From: Streptomyces sp. NRRL S-455
GTDB lineage: Bacteria > Actinomycetota > Actinomycetes > Streptomycetales > Streptomycetaceae
DNA length: 64,000 nucleotides
Direction of reading: 5' to 3'
Assembly (NCBI RefSeq): GCF_000717875.1
Contig: NZ_JOCT01000029.1
Coordinates: forward strand, 31,727 to 95,726
Position numbers and translations under genes: made by a program. Below the pieces are notes generated by a model, which was not told where the DNA came from, made no database searches, and worked only from the letters and a program-made list of their open reading frames with translations. Below are positions 1 through 8,888 of the stretch, in pieces (position 1 is the first letter of the stretch; each line of letters opens with the position of its first letter).

Positions 1-525
1 CTGGATCTGCATGGTGGAGCGGCCGTTCTCCACCGTGTACGAGCCGATACGCGTGGAGCCCACGTTGGGCCACGCGTTGTAGATGTACCGCTGCGCTCCG
101 GACGGATCGCACGAGCCGGACCCGGCCACGCGCTGCCAGACCTCCAGGCTGTACCGGTTCGACGGCGAGCCCTCCGCGAAGGCGAAGCCCGTGCCGGTGA
201 CGCCGGCGCCGTTGACGGTCAGCTCCCGCGCGCTCGCGAGGTAGGCGACCCCTGTCGTATTGATCTCACAGAAGTCGATGGTGAGCTGCATGCGCTTGAG
301 AACCGGATCGTCCTTCTGGTTCACGCACGGCGTGCCGTCAGCAGTCCTTTCGAAGAACTCCTCACCGTCCTCGTACTGCGGTTCCATCTGAACCTGAACA
401 AATCCCTTGGTCACCACGACCAGGGAACCGGTTCCGGTGACCGGGTTGCCGCAGGCGTCCACGCGGACGATCCGGGCGTGCGTGCCCTTGATCGCGGTGG
501 CGGCCGAAGCCACGGTTGCTACCAC
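1..525 (-). CDS. Phage structural protein, probably head-tail or tail-tube (partial)
   Basis: This minus-strand reading frame is open from a GTG at 525 to the left edge, giving 175 codons, so the C-terminus is missing. An SD-like AAGGGGTGA lies just upstream of the GTG. The start is 11 bases past the stop of the preceding head gene. The protein begins MVATVASAATAIKGTHAR, has four visible cysteines and many Gly/Thr/Val strands, and has no transmembrane segment. Its position after capsid and a second head protein suggests a connector or major tail protein, but I do not recognise a family. The coding call is firm; the function is inferred from gene order only. Confidence 0.6.
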   Translation of the reverse strand, partial: MVATVASAATAIKGTHARIVRVDACGNPVTGTGSLVVVTKGFVQVQMEPQYEDGEEFFERTADGTPCVNQKDDPVLKRMQLTIDFCEINTTGVAYLASARELTVNGAGVTGTGFAFAEGSPSNRYSLEVWQRVAGSGSCDPSGAQRYIYNAWPNVGSTRIGSYTVENGRSTMQIQ

Positions 526-535
526 TGTTCACCCC

Positions 536-1426
536 TTACGTGGGTACGCCGAGAGTCATCAAGGCTGCGAGGTGCGCGCACTCCCAGCCGAACAGGTACG
601 TGCGGGAAGCCTGCTTGCGGACGGTGTTGGTGGACCGGTCGAACGTGCCGGGGAAGTCGCGCACGGCGACGTCCGACCGGTAGCCGAACAGGGCGCCGGT
701 CGCGTAGATCCACGCCGAGCCGGCCGGAGCGGCCGACCCGTCGGGACCTGTCCCGGTGTACCCGGCCGCCGCGACGATGCGATGCCCGCCCGGTGTGCGC
801 AGCACCCCGTCCGCGTCGTCCGTACGGAGCAGGCTCCGGGACTTCAGCGTGGCCAGCGCGGCCACCGGAACGTGGACCACGCCGACACCGCCGTACTGCT
901 CGGCGAGCGCACCGTCCAGACGGCCGATCGCCACGGCGGCGTCGTCCGTCGTCGCCACCACGGCGTTTGCGGCCGTCTGAAGCCGGATGCCTTGTGGGTC
1001 GTCCAGCGGGTCATCGGCGGCCAGGTGCGGCCACACGGTGGACTGCCCGCCGGCTTGGCCGGTCCAGAACGCCCTGCTGACCTGGAACGCCTCACTGCGC
1101 GCGAGAGCTTCGGCAGCCTGGTCCACGTCCGGCAGACCGATGAGCGAGCAGTCGAACGCGGCGTAGACTGTGAAGGCGGTCGCCCCACGGTCTACACCCT
1201 CGGCCGTGGGCTCGATCGGCGGTGCGGCGGGGACGGAACCGTCCGTGCCGGTGACGGCGATGCACTCGTCCGCGTACGTCGTCTGCGCCCCACCGCACCA
1301 GTCGGTCCAGGTCACTCCCTGCTGCCAGTGCGGCCCCGGCGCGGCCGGATGCTGCGCCGCGTCCCACAAGTCGTTCGGGAGCGCGACGAAGTCCGGCCCG
1401 TCGACTATGCCCCGGATACCGGCCAC
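536..1426 (-). CDS. Second head/capsid-associated structural protein
   Basis: The 296-residue product lies directly downstream of the major capsid gene in the head operon. It has no signal peptide, membrane segment or cysteine cluster. The C-terminal half contains RSDVAVRDFP and a basic stretch before EC-AHLAAL, which resembles the style of HK97-fold virion proteins. Some actinophages encode a second capsid subunit just after the first, so it could be a pentamer, cement or connector protein. Codon use matches its neighbours. The assignment rests on order and general appearance rather than a recognised motif. Confidence 0.5.
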   Translation of the reverse strand: MAGIRGIVDGPDFVALPNDLWDAAQHPAAPGPHWQQGVTWTDWCGGAQTTYADECIAVTGTDGSVPAAPPIEPTAEGVDRGATAFTVYAAFDCSLIGLPDVDQAAEALARSEAFQVSRAFWTGQAGGQSTVWPHLAADDPLDDPQGIRLQTAANAVVATTDDAAVAIGRLDGALAEQYGGVGVVHVPVAALATLKSRSLLRTDDADGVLRTPGGHRIVAAAGYTGTGPDGSAAPAGSAWIYATGALFGYRSDVAVRDFPGTFDRSTNTVRKQASRTYLFGWECAHLAALMTLGVPT

Positions 1427-1460
1427 GTCGCGCTCCCTCCGTTGTCGGTACGGTCAGGGC

Positions 1461-3251
1461 TCAGAGCTGGTGCCCGAGAGTCTGGTCCGCGCTGCCCGAC
1501 CCGTTGACCGCGAGCGTTGCCCGGTACAGGCGGGACTCGTGGCCGACCCTGGCGACCAGGTGCGCCTCCTCCGCCCACAGGGCGGTGTGGTCGTTCTCCG
1601 CGTTCAGCGCGCTGTCGCGGATCACACCGAGGTCGAGCTGGAGGCCGTTGCCGTGCAGGAAGGTGCCGGCGGCGTACATCATGAAGTCGACGCTGGTCGG
1701 CCAGGCCGTCATGTTGGTGTCCACGCGGCCGAACTGGCCGGAGCCGCGCACCTGCCAGTCGGAGACGAACTGCGGGCGCACCGACCTGTCCGTGAACCAC
1801 GCGGTGATCTGCGCGTCCGACACGCTCTCGCGCTCGACCTTCGTCCGCCAGGCGAGGTCGGCCCGGATGACCGCGAGCGTCCAGCGCGGCAGGACGACCT
1901 CCAGTACCGCGTCCTCGCGCATGGCGAACTTCGCGCGGTAGTCGATCGCTGCCAGCTCCACGCCGTTGAGCAGCGTCTGGGCGGCAGGCTTGTTCGCCGC
2001 GCCAAGAGCGATGGCCGAGGTGGACCGGGCGACCATGAGGGAGATCAGCCGGGCGTTGATGACGTGCGCGTAGGCCGCCCGCAGCAGCCGGATGAAGTTC
2101 TGCGTCGCCTCCGGGTACGCGTCGTCGGTGAGGTTACCGGCGGTGAGGCTGACGCCGTACGCCTCCAGCCGCGTCTCGTCGAACGTCGGGCACGGCACGC
2201 GCAAGGTCGGCTTGTTCACCGAGCCGGTGACGGTGGCGATGTCGTCGGCCTCAGTCCACAGCCACGGGTCGCTCGCGTTGGAGAACGGGAAGGCGAACCC
2301 GCCGAAGCCCGAAGCCGGGTTGGAGCCCGCGTTCTGGAAGAACACGTCACCGATGGACGGGGACACCGGGTAACGGATGCCGCCCCGGGAGACACCGACG
2401 GTCGGCAGGTCGATGAGGCCGACCGGAGTGTCCGCGATGTTGAAGAAGTCGTAGGTGACCTCCGACGGGGCGCACCACCCACCGCCGGCCAGCAGGGCGT
2501 CGGCCTGGCCGCGCTGCTGCGTCATCGAGTGCCACAGCTCCTCTACCGTGGAGGCAGAGGTGCGGTCGTCCACCGTGTGCTCGAACTGGTTGCGCAGCGA
2601 CGCGACCAGGTGGCGCGGGGCGCCCCGGTCGCCGTACTGCGTGGTCGGCACGGCCTTCGCCTTGGCGCGGAACGCCTCGCTCAGGGCCTCCAGCGTCGGC
2701 AGGGACTGCCCGGCACCCACGCCGGGGATGTCCACGCTCGCGGTGACGGCCATGGTCTGCGCATTCGGTGCCTTGGCCTGCGGGGCACGCTCGCGTACCT
2801 GCGACAGGGAGGCCACCCGGCGCTGCACGGCCTCGGGGGCCTGGTCGCCGAAGAGGATGGAGGCCACACCCTTGGCCGTGGCCTCAGTCAGTGCCGCGAG
2901 GTCGACACGGCCGCCGGCGGTGACGGGGGCGGCGCCCTCGCCTCCGTCACCGCCTTCGCCGCCCTCACCGACGTGCACGGACTGACGCAGCAGCGCCATG
3001 CGCCGGGTCGCCTCCTGCTGTGCGGTGGCGGCCTCTTCCTCCGCGCGGACCGCGCGCACGCGCAGCTCCGCGCGGATGCGGTCCAGGTCACGCGTGAGAC
3101 GTTCGCTGTAGCTGATGTGTTCGGGGAGGATCTGCTGAAGTCCGGCGACGCGGTCGAACTCCGCGACCGCGTTCGTCTCCAGCTCGCGCAGCTCCGACTC
3201 TCCCACGAGTGAGAGGTCGTCGGGCGCGGTGAACAGTTCGGGTTCCGGCAC
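1461..3251 (-). CDS. Major capsid protein, HK97-like with long N-terminal scaffolding region
   Basis: I chose the GTG at 3251 because GGAGG lies five bases upstream; the frame stays open to 3320 without a better SD. The protein is 596 residues. The first roughly 110 residues are acidic and alpha-helical with many Glu/Arg/Ala, like a coiled-coil delta (scaffolding) domain removed by the prohead protease. The rest is rich in beta-strand and Asn/Gly turns and ends LAVNGSGSADQTLGHQL. Gene order (portal, MuF/protease, this gene, head completion) is standard for HK97-type head modules. The protein would form the procapsid shell and be matured by the protease encoded just upstream. Confidence 0.75.
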   Translation of the reverse strand: MPEPELFTAPDDLSLVGESELRELETNAVAEFDRVAGLQQILPEHISYSERLTRDLDRIRAELRVRAVRAEEEAATAQQEATRRMALLRQSVHVGEGGEGGDGGEGAAPVTAGGRVDLAALTEATAKGVASILFGDQAPEAVQRRVASLSQVRERAPQAKAPNAQTMAVTASVDIPGVGAGQSLPTLEALSEAFRAKAKAVPTTQYGDRGAPRHLVASLRNQFEHTVDDRTSASTVEELWHSMTQQRGQADALLAGGGWCAPSEVTYDFFNIADTPVGLIDLPTVGVSRGGIRYPVSPSIGDVFFQNAGSNPASGFGGFAFPFSNASDPWLWTEADDIATVTGSVNKPTLRVPCPTFDETRLEAYGVSLTAGNLTDDAYPEATQNFIRLLRAAYAHVINARLISLMVARSTSAIALGAANKPAAQTLLNGVELAAIDYRAKFAMREDAVLEVVLPRWTLAVIRADLAWRTKVERESVSDAQITAWFTDRSVRPQFVSDWQVRGSGQFGRVDTNMTAWPTSVDFMMYAAGTFLHGNGLQLDLGVIRDSALNAENDHTALWAEEAHLVARVGHESRLYRATLAVNGSGSADQTLGHQL

Positions 3252-3304
3252 GTCAACCTCCGGGAGAGCGGCCGAGATCAAGTCGGCGCGCACGGTACAT
3301 ACAA

Positions 3305-3350
3305 ACGGCCGAATCGCCAAAAGTCACAAAGACTCTGACGATTCGGCCGT
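3305..3350. other. Inverted repeat between small ORF and capsid gene
   Basis: A 12-base inverted repeat (ACGGCCGAATCG and its complement) is separated by a 22-base AT-richer loop. It lies between the tiny proline-rich ORF and the capsid start, so it could be a weak terminator, an mRNA processing signal, or a protein site controlling capsid expression. Confidence 0.45.
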
Positions 3351-3359
3351 TGTCGCTGC

Positions 3360-3422
3360 TCAGCCGCCGATCGGGGGCGGCGGAGGCGGCGGGGGCGGGG
3401 CCGGTCGGTTACAGCCGCACAT
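3360..3422 (-). CDS. Tiny proline-rich peptide MCGCN-type (20 aa)
   Basis: This 20-codon ORF starts with ATG at 3422 and has GGAGTG six bases upstream. It begins six bases after the stop of the protease gene and ends about 110 bases before the capsid start. The peptide is MCGCNRPA followed by a run of nine prolines and IGG. The CxC pair near the N-terminus could bind metal or carry a modification. I do not know a function. The good SD and its place inside a head operon argue for translation, while the poly-Pro run could be a ribosome pause site. Confidence 0.45.
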   Translation of the reverse strand: MCGCNRPAPPPPPPPPPIGG

Positions 3423-3427
3423 ACGGA

Positions 3428-6400
3428 TCACTCCTCTCGGTGGACTTGGCGGGACAGGGCGGCGAGGACGCGGCGGTATGCCCACTGGTCCAACTCGTCC
3501 TCGGTCAGACCCTCGGAGAGCTGCGGGATACCCGCTGCGACGAGGGCGAGCTGCTGGCCGGACGTCAGGTGCGTCTTCAGCTTCGGGACCGGGAAGCCGG
3601 GGATGTTCACGGCGAGCAGGCCGACCAGGCGCAGCGACCCGCCGATGCGGCGCCAGTCGCCGGACACCTGCCCGGCCGCGCGCAGCTCGTGGATGCGCGA
3701 CTCGGGCGTGCCGGGCCGGATGGAGCCCGCGACCCAGATGCCGTGAGCGTCGTTGCCGACGGCGACGTCCGCCACGGCGGCGCCGGTGTTGTCGTAGTGG
3801 TCGGCTGCCGCGCGGTAGCCGTAGGACAGGGGCGCATGTCCGGTGCCGACGGTGATCTGTCCGACGCCTACCGATGAGCCGTCCTCCGTCCAGACGTTGC
3901 CCGTCATGAAGTACGGGTGTGCCTCCTCGTGCGGTGGGGTGACGCACACACCCTCCTGCCCGATGTGGCAGGTGCCCCACAACGCGGCGTGCCCGTACAC
4001 CCGGCCCTCCGGCGTGACCGTGATCCCGGTGGGCACCGACAGGCCCGGGTTGGAGAACCAGCTGGCCGGCGGGCGCACCGGCGCCTCCACCGTCCGAGCC
4101 GGAGCCGTACGGACCTTCGTCTCACGCACCGCGCCGATCGGTTCGCCGCCGGCGACGACGGCCCCGGCCTCGTCCAGCAGGGCGATGTACGCCTCGGCGA
4201 AAGCGGGGATGTCCACCAGGGTCGCCGCGCGGATACGGCCCTTGTTGAACACGACTTTCTCCGGCGACGCGAACAGCATGTCGAACGGGGAGCCTTCACC
4301 GTCCGCGTCCGGGTCGGCAGGCCACACCAGTTCCATGTCGGCGTCTTTGATGGAGTCGACATCCACCGACACACCGCGCAGGAACTGACCCTTGATCTTG
4401 CCGTGGACCGTGCGGCCGTCCTCGGTGGACAGGTCCAGAACGCCCTCACCCATGATGAGGCCGCCGTCTTCCCGCCACACCCGGTCGATGCGGCCGACGT
4501 TCACCGCTACGGTGTGCGGCTCCCCGCCGTGGCTGTCTTCCTTGTTCCAGCGCAGCGGGAGCGGCAGGTCGGCCCAGGTGAGCGCCTCCGGCTTGAACTC
4601 CCGGCCGTCGCCGGTCTCGATACCCTCCACGGTCAGCGGGCCACGCCACGGCGCGGTGTCGCCGGAGCCCATCTCGCTGACCGGCGGCCCCGCCACCTCC
4701 TCGGCGTCGGCCGCCGCGCCGTGCGCCAGGGTCTCGGGGCCGTGCTCGCCCCGCAGCGTCTGCGCACCCCCGACCGCCTTCTCCCCGACCTCCACGCACT
4801 CGCCGGAAGCCTTGTCCAGCTCCATGCCGGGCGGGCACTGCTTCTCCTCGGAGGCGGACTGTTTGTTCTCCTTCAACCGCTTGTCCTTCGGCGTACCGGG
4901 GTTCGGCTCACCCTTACTCAGAACCTCGGTCGCTTCGGTCGCTGCTTCGGTCGTCATGGACTGATCTCCTTCCGCCGCGTCCTGTGCGGCCGGTTGGGTG
5001 TCGGCACTCGCCGTGGTTGCCGGGCTCCGCACTTCCTGCCAGACGGCGATGAGGAAACCCCGGCACGCGTTGCCGTAGCGGGCGCCGGTGCAGTCCCGGT
5101 AACCCATGACCGGGTACTCCGCCATGGCTGCGTCCAGGGTGGTGAACGTGCGGCCGTCGATCGCTTTGCAGGGGTCGCACGTACGGCGGTCCAGAATCTC
5201 GGAGGCGGTGTACGAGGATGCAGGCGGCGCGGCCTCCATCACCGCGTGACGTCCGGCGTTCTGCGCGGCCGTCATCGCCTGTCCGACGGCGGCCCGCACT
5301 GAGGTGTCGTCCACCGTGGCCAGCTCCCGGTCGACCTCAGCAGCCACCTGCTCCGACGGCCGGCTGGAGCGCAGCAACCCGGACAGCTTCCGCTTGGCGG
5401 CCGTCAGTAGCGCCCCCGACATGAGGTCGCTGGACAACTCCGCGACGGAAGACAGCAGCCGCCGTCCGGTGAGCGCGGCCGTGACCGCGTCCTCGTCGCC
5501 GTCGGGCAGCGACCAGTCCGGGACGGCGATGCCCTGCCGTTCGGCCTCACGCTGGCACGCCCGGCCCGCTTTGACCGCGTACTCCTCCATGAGATTCAGC
5601 AGAGTGGACGTCGCAGCCCGGCTGTCCAGGGTCAGCTCAGGCACCGACTCCAGGCGGTCGTCGGCGAGGTCCCGGGTGATCTGCTCGCGCACGTCCAGGC
5701 GCCACGCGGCCGTGACCGACTTGAGGGCCTTCAGCGCCCCGGCTGTCGCGGACTCCCACTCCGCGTGCACCCCGGCGAAGTCGACGCGCGAGGCCACCTC
5801 CAGCTCGGTCGGCTCCCGGCGCAGCGGTCCGGCGGCGGCCGTCACCGCGTCGCCGGTCAGGGGTATGTCGTGGTCCTCGTCGCCGAAGGACAGCCGAATG
5901 CGGTCGAACGTCACCGTGCCCAGCCGCTGTTCCAGTTCCTTCAGCAGGGCGGGGTCGTCGCTGTACGCGGCGCAGATGTGCGCAGCCCAGGGGCTGTGCT
6001 GCGGGGGCATCTCGGGACGCCCGTGCGTGGACTCCAGAGCTTCCGTGACGCAGGCCCGGACCCGCAGCAGGCCGTCCGGTGGAACGTGCTCGCCGGGTTC
6101 GGCGTCGCCCACGTTCCAGACCCAGCAGGGGTAGTCTCCACCTCCGTTCCAGTGCGCGGCGCCGAACGCCTTGGCCCGCACGGGCCCGAGCCCGTACAGC
6201 TCCGCCAGCGGGCGCAGGATCCCCTCCAGCTCGTCGCGCTGCCCCTCGGTCCACTCGGAGCTGTCGTCACCAAGGAAGAACAGCGTGCAGTGCAGCTCCT
6301 CGGCCGGCTCGCCGCCGGGTATTGCGAGGCGTTCGGCATCCTCGGCCGTCGGCATGAGGGCGACCATGCAGCCCTGCGTGTGCGAGCCGTCGGCGGCGGC

Positions 6401-6442
6401 CGTGAGCGCCGGCGGGTGCTGGTGGTCAGTGCGCGGGGGCAT
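3428..6442 (-). CDS. MuF-like head protein fused to 2H phosphoesterase-like and capsid maturation protease domains
   Basis: The product is 1004 residues and three regions can be seen. Residues 25-200 look like a 2H phosphoesterase (LigT-like) domain, with HCTLFFLG (His51) and a second His155 in AAHICAAY. Residues about 230-470 resemble a MuF head-morphogenesis domain, ending in the Cys-rich motif RTCDPCKAIDGRTF and CRGF. Residues about 610-780 resemble a prohead (S78-like) protease, with RWNKEDSHGG and GVSVDVDS. A further conserved-looking tail follows. The start overlaps the portal stop by 17 bases. A strong internal start at codon 496 probably yields the protease part separately. The protease would trim the capsid delta domain during head maturation. 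Confidence 0.7.
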   Translation of the reverse strand: MPPRTDHQHPPALTAAADGSHTQGCMVALMPTAEDAERLAIPGGEPAEELHCTLFFLGDDSSEWTEGQRDELEGILRPLAELYGLGPVRAKAFGAAHWNGGGDYPCWVWNVGDAEPGEHVPPDGLLRVRACVTEALESTHGRPEMPPQHSPWAAHICAAYSDDPALLKELEQRLGTVTFDRIRLSFGDEDHDIPLTGDAVTAAAGPLRREPTELEVASRVDFAGVHAEWESATAGALKALKSVTAAWRLDVREQITRDLADDRLESVPELTLDSRAATSTLLNLMEEYAVKAGRACQREAERQGIAVPDWSLPDGDEDAVTAALTGRRLLSSVAELSSDLMSGALLTAAKRKLSGLLRSSRPSEQVAAEVDRELATVDDTSVRAAVGQAMTAAQNAGRHAVMEAAPPASSYTASEILDRRTCDPCKAIDGRTFTTLDAAMAEYPVMGYRDCTGARYGNACRGFLIAVWQEVRSPATTASADTQPAAQDAAEGDQSMTTEAATEATEVLSKGEPNPGTPKDKRLKENKQSASEEKQCPPGMELDKASGECVEVGEKAVGGAQTLRGEHGPETLAHGAAADAEEVAGPPVSEMGSGDTAPWRGPLTVEGIETGDGREFKPEALTWADLPLPLRWNKEDSHGGEPHTVAVNVGRIDRVWREDGGLIMGEGVLDLSTEDGRTVHGKIKGQFLRGVSVDVDSIKDADMELVWPADPDADGEGSPFDMLFASPEKVVFNKGRIRAATLVDIPAFAEAYIALLDEAGAVVAGGEPIGAVRETKVRTAPARTVEAPVRPPASWFSNPGLSVPTGITVTPEGRVYGHAALWGTCHIGQEGVCVTPPHEEAHPYFMTGNVWTEDGSSVGVGQITVGTGHAPLSYGYRAAADHYDNTGAAVADVAVGNDAHGIWVAGSIRPGTPESRIHELRAAGQVSGDWRRIGGSLRLVGLLAVNIPGFPVPKLKTHLTSGQQLALVAAGIPQLSEGLTEDELDQWAYRRVLAALSRQVHREE
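4955..4971 (-). promoter_or_regulatory. Internal ribosome-binding site and ATG within the MuF/protease gene
   Basis: AAGGAG lies eight bases before an in-frame ATG at 4957 (codon 496). Initiation here would give a 509-residue protein (3428-4957) holding only the protease region, at the junction between the MuF and protease domains. Such nested products are known for phage protease/scaffold genes. Confidence 0.6.
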
Positions 6443-8276
6443 GGCCGTTCACCGCCCTCGGTACGAGCGAGGTGGAGATCATGGCCGTGGTGTCGGCGTA
6501 GGGGCTGCGGCCGTCGATGACGAGCCGGCCGAACGTGTCCAGGTGGCACAGGTACGTCCCGGACGAGCCGGGCCGTACGGACGGGGCCGCCGTGGCGACC
6601 GCGTGCGTGAACGGGCACGAGTACTCGTACTCACCGCACAGAGGCGGGTGCAGCAGGTCCCACCGGTTGCCCGCTCCGACGCGGAGCATGTGCTGCGTCC
6701 GGGCCTGCTGCACGAGAAGCTGCGCCCGCTCCACCGTGGCCTGCTGCTCCCGCGCGGGCGGGCCGGTCTCGTCCTGCGTCGGGGGTGGTTCCTCACCCGG
6801 CGTGGCCGCGCGTCCGGTGTCCTCGGCCGGGGCCTGCTGCGCTCCTCCGGGCGGCGGGGTGTCGCCTTGCTGGACGGCTTCGGCCGTGCCGGGGTCCTGC
6901 GGGGAGACGGGGACGATCTGCGGGACGTCCTCGCCGAGCAGTTGCGCCAGGGCGGACGCGGCGCCCGTCGGCAGGGTGCGGATGATGGTCTTGAGGGACT
7001 GTACCCGCAGCTCTTCGTCGTCCGGTGCGTCGTCCTCGTCGAACCCCAGCTCCCGGCGGTACGCCTCGCCGGACAGCTCCAGCCGGTCGTAGGCCAGTGT
7101 CGCGTTGCCGCTGCGGTCCGGGCTCAGTGCCAGCTCGCTCATGTCGTACCAGACGACCCACGCGGCCGGGTCCTCGCCGGACAGCTCCAGCCGGGGCTGG
7201 AGGTAGCCGCGCGTCAGTGCGTCGCAGATCAGCTCCGCGACGGGGGCTATGTGGGTCTTGAGAGCACCTTCTTCCAACTGCCAGGCGGACCAGTGGTTCA
7301 CGTCACCCATGCCCAGTAGCACGTCGGCAGGCATGTCCAGCTTGGTGGCCAGACGCTTGATCGCGCTGTCCCGCTTCGCGATGATCTTCTCGTCGATCTT
7401 CAGCGTGAAGTCGACGTGCTTCACCTTGTCGATCGCCTCGGCCGGGCCGACCAGCGGGATCGGCACCACGGCGGACGCGGTACCGGGGTTCTGAATGGCG
7501 GTCGCCGCGACGGCGATCCACTCGGACATCAGCGGGTTGGGGTCTTCCTCGAACTCCTCCCTGACTGGGAAGCTCAGCTCATCCGGGAGCAGCAGGAGTC
7601 CGGCGGAGGCCAGCCGGGACAGGTACTCTGCCGTGATCTTCCGGTTGACCAGCTCCAGCTCCCGCATGATCTCCCGGGCGGACCGGGCCGGGGAGTCGGC
7701 CATGTGGAAGAACCGGTCATGCGGCCGCCAGACACGGACGACGTGGTGCTCCGGGGCGAGGTCGCGCCAGTCCTGGCCGGTGGTCGCGCTCTCCTCGTCC
7801 ATCACCTGGTACTTGCCGGACTGCACGCGGACCTCGTCCACGGACCGGACCTGCCAGCGCTCAGTCTTGCCGTCCTGCTCCCCGACCAGGTACCCCTCGC
7901 CGGGGAGGGAGAGTTGCACCGTCAGCCGCCTCAGAATCTGCGACTGGCCGGCGACGCCTCCGCCGAAGAGCATCATGAGGTCAGCGGCCGTGCCGCTGGT
8001 GACGATCTCGGGTTCGTCAGAGCCCGGCTTCAGCCGGCCCGCCCGGAGGCGGACCCTGCTCAGCATGTTGGCCAGCCACCCGACGCCGAAATTGAACTCG
8101 CCGAGGGTGTCGTGGAACTGCCAGACCTCTTCCTGCCATTTCTCTGTCCGGCGCAGGAACTTGGTCTCAGGCCCAGGCGGTGAGGCAGCGGCGGCCGTCA
8201 GCGACTCGGGCGGAGACTGCGGCAGCGGGGCGGGCTCCCGGGCCACACGTCCCCGGAATGCGTCGTACCACGGCAC
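6426..8276 (-). CDS. Portal protein
   Basis: I chose the GTG at 8276 (MPWYDAFRG) because GGGGAGG lies six bases upstream; an upstream extension reads through a terminator region. The 616-residue protein has a portal-like layout: a soluble N-terminal wing, a helical stem region with LVNRKITAEYLSRL and KIDEKIIAKRDSAIKRLATKLDMP-like segments, and a Gln/Pro/Ala-rich disordered tail with several cysteines near the end. It lies immediately upstream of MuF/protease and capsid genes, the usual portal position. It would form the dodecameric ring at the head vertex through which terminase packages DNA. Confidence 0.8.
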   Translation of the reverse strand: MPWYDAFRGRVAREPAPLPQSPPESLTAAAASPPGPETKFLRRTEKWQEEVWQFHDTLGEFNFGVGWLANMLSRVRLRAGRLKPGSDEPEIVTSGTAADLMMLFGGGVAGQSQILRRLTVQLSLPGEGYLVGEQDGKTERWQVRSVDEVRVQSGKYQVMDEESATTGQDWRDLAPEHHVVRVWRPHDRFFHMADSPARSAREIMRELELVNRKITAEYLSRLASAGLLLLPDELSFPVREEFEEDPNPLMSEWIAVAATAIQNPGTASAVVPIPLVGPAEAIDKVKHVDFTLKIDEKIIAKRDSAIKRLATKLDMPADVLLGMGDVNHWSAWQLEEGALKTHIAPVAELICDALTRGYLQPRLELSGEDPAAWVVWYDMSELALSPDRSGNATLAYDRLELSGEAYRRELGFDEDDAPDDEELRVQSLKTIIRTLPTGAASALAQLLGEDVPQIVPVSPQDPGTAEAVQQGDTPPPGGAQQAPAEDTGRAATPGEEPPPTQDETGPPAREQQATVERAQLLVQQARTQHMLRVGAGNRWDLLHPPLCGEYEYSCPFTHAVATAAPSVRPGSSGTYLCHLDTFGRLVIDGRSPYADTTAMISTSLVPRAVNGHAPAH

Positions 8277-8361
8277 GGCATACCTCCCCGGTTCGGATCG
8301 AGGGGCATGGTAGCTGCGATCATCCAAATGGCCGTTTTCACGGCATACCGGCTGCGCGCAC

Positions 8362-8397
8362 GTGAGCCCCGCCGGCCACCACACCGGCGGGGCTCAC
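8362..8397. terminator. GC-rich hairpin upstream of portal
   Basis: GTGAGCCCCGCCGG is complementary to CCGGCGGGGCTCAC across an eight-base loop. It lies upstream of the portal start, so it separates the head operon from the cassette to its right. Confidence 0.65.
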
Positions 8398-8487
8398 GCA
8401 TCCCTGTGCACCCTGACCCGAGGAAGCCGGATGAACGCGGGGCACCATACGACGGAAGGTCAATTTCACCTACTCCCGCACGAAAAC

Positions 8488-8511
8488 CCCGGAGCGGAGA
8501 TGCTCCGGGGC
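8488..8511. terminator. Hairpin terminator after the 8.5-kb cassette
   Basis: CCCCGGAGC pairs with GCTCCGGGG across a six-base loop, just past the stop of the leftward 70-residue gene. The same CCCCGG...CCGGGG design recurs at many cassette ends in this window. Confidence 0.7.
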
Positions 8512-8526
8512 CAGTGGGGCGAACGG

Positions 8527-8739
8527 TCAGAGCCTTCCGGCCTTGAGCAGCGTGCGGACGGCCTGCCGGAACTCGCCCTTCAGCTCATCGGCTGCCAGCG
8601 CGTCGCGCAGAAACTCGCCGGCCGTGGGGTGGGTCGCCGCCCGACGGGCCGCCCAGCGGAGGTCCGGGGTGACTCCGTGATCGCCCCGGGCGACCTCGGC
8701 GAGAATTTCCTGGGCGTCTGCGATGTGGCTGGAGTTCAT
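8527..8739 (-). CDS. Small hypothetical cassette protein (70 aa)
   Basis: The protein is short, helical and soluble, with no cysteine or membrane segment (MNSSHIADAQEILAEVARG at its start). AAGGAA lies upstream of the ATG. It is a single-gene unit with its own palindromic promoter (8787-8824) and terminator (8488-8511). I do not recognise it. Confidence 0.65.
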   Translation of the reverse strand: MNSSHIADAQEILAEVARGDHGVTPDLRWAARRAATHPTAGEFLRDALAADELKGEFRQAVRTLLKAGRL

Positions 8740-8786
8740 GGTCGGTTCCTTCTTTCCTTGGTCTGTCGGTCCGGCACTCCGTCCCG

Positions 8787-8824
8787 ATGAATTAATTAAA
8801 CCACACTCTGTGCGGCCGGGGCAA
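8787..8824 (-). promoter_or_regulatory. Palindrome-type promoter, leftward
   Basis: On the minus strand a GGGGTTG box (TTG at 8824-8822) is followed after 18 bases by TTTAAT within GGTTTAATTAATTCATC. It drives the 70-residue gene ending at 8527. Confidence 0.65.
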
Positions 8825-8837
8825 CCCCGAGCACGAC

Positions 8838-8870
8838 GAAGCCCCGGAGCCGTACGCGCTCCGGGGCTTC
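8838..8870. terminator. Hairpin terminator after the RiPP locus
   Basis: GAAGCCCCGGAGC pairs with GCTCCGGGGCTTC across a seven-base loop, directly downstream of the ATP-grasp gene. Confidence 0.75.
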
Positions 8871-8888
8871 GCGGGGTGTTGCAGTGCG

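Noticed and set aside
1170..3212. 680-codon plus-strand ORF across the capsid gene
   Set aside because: Arg/Gly/Val-rich shadow of the capsid gene on the other strand; no SD and no protein-like motifs.
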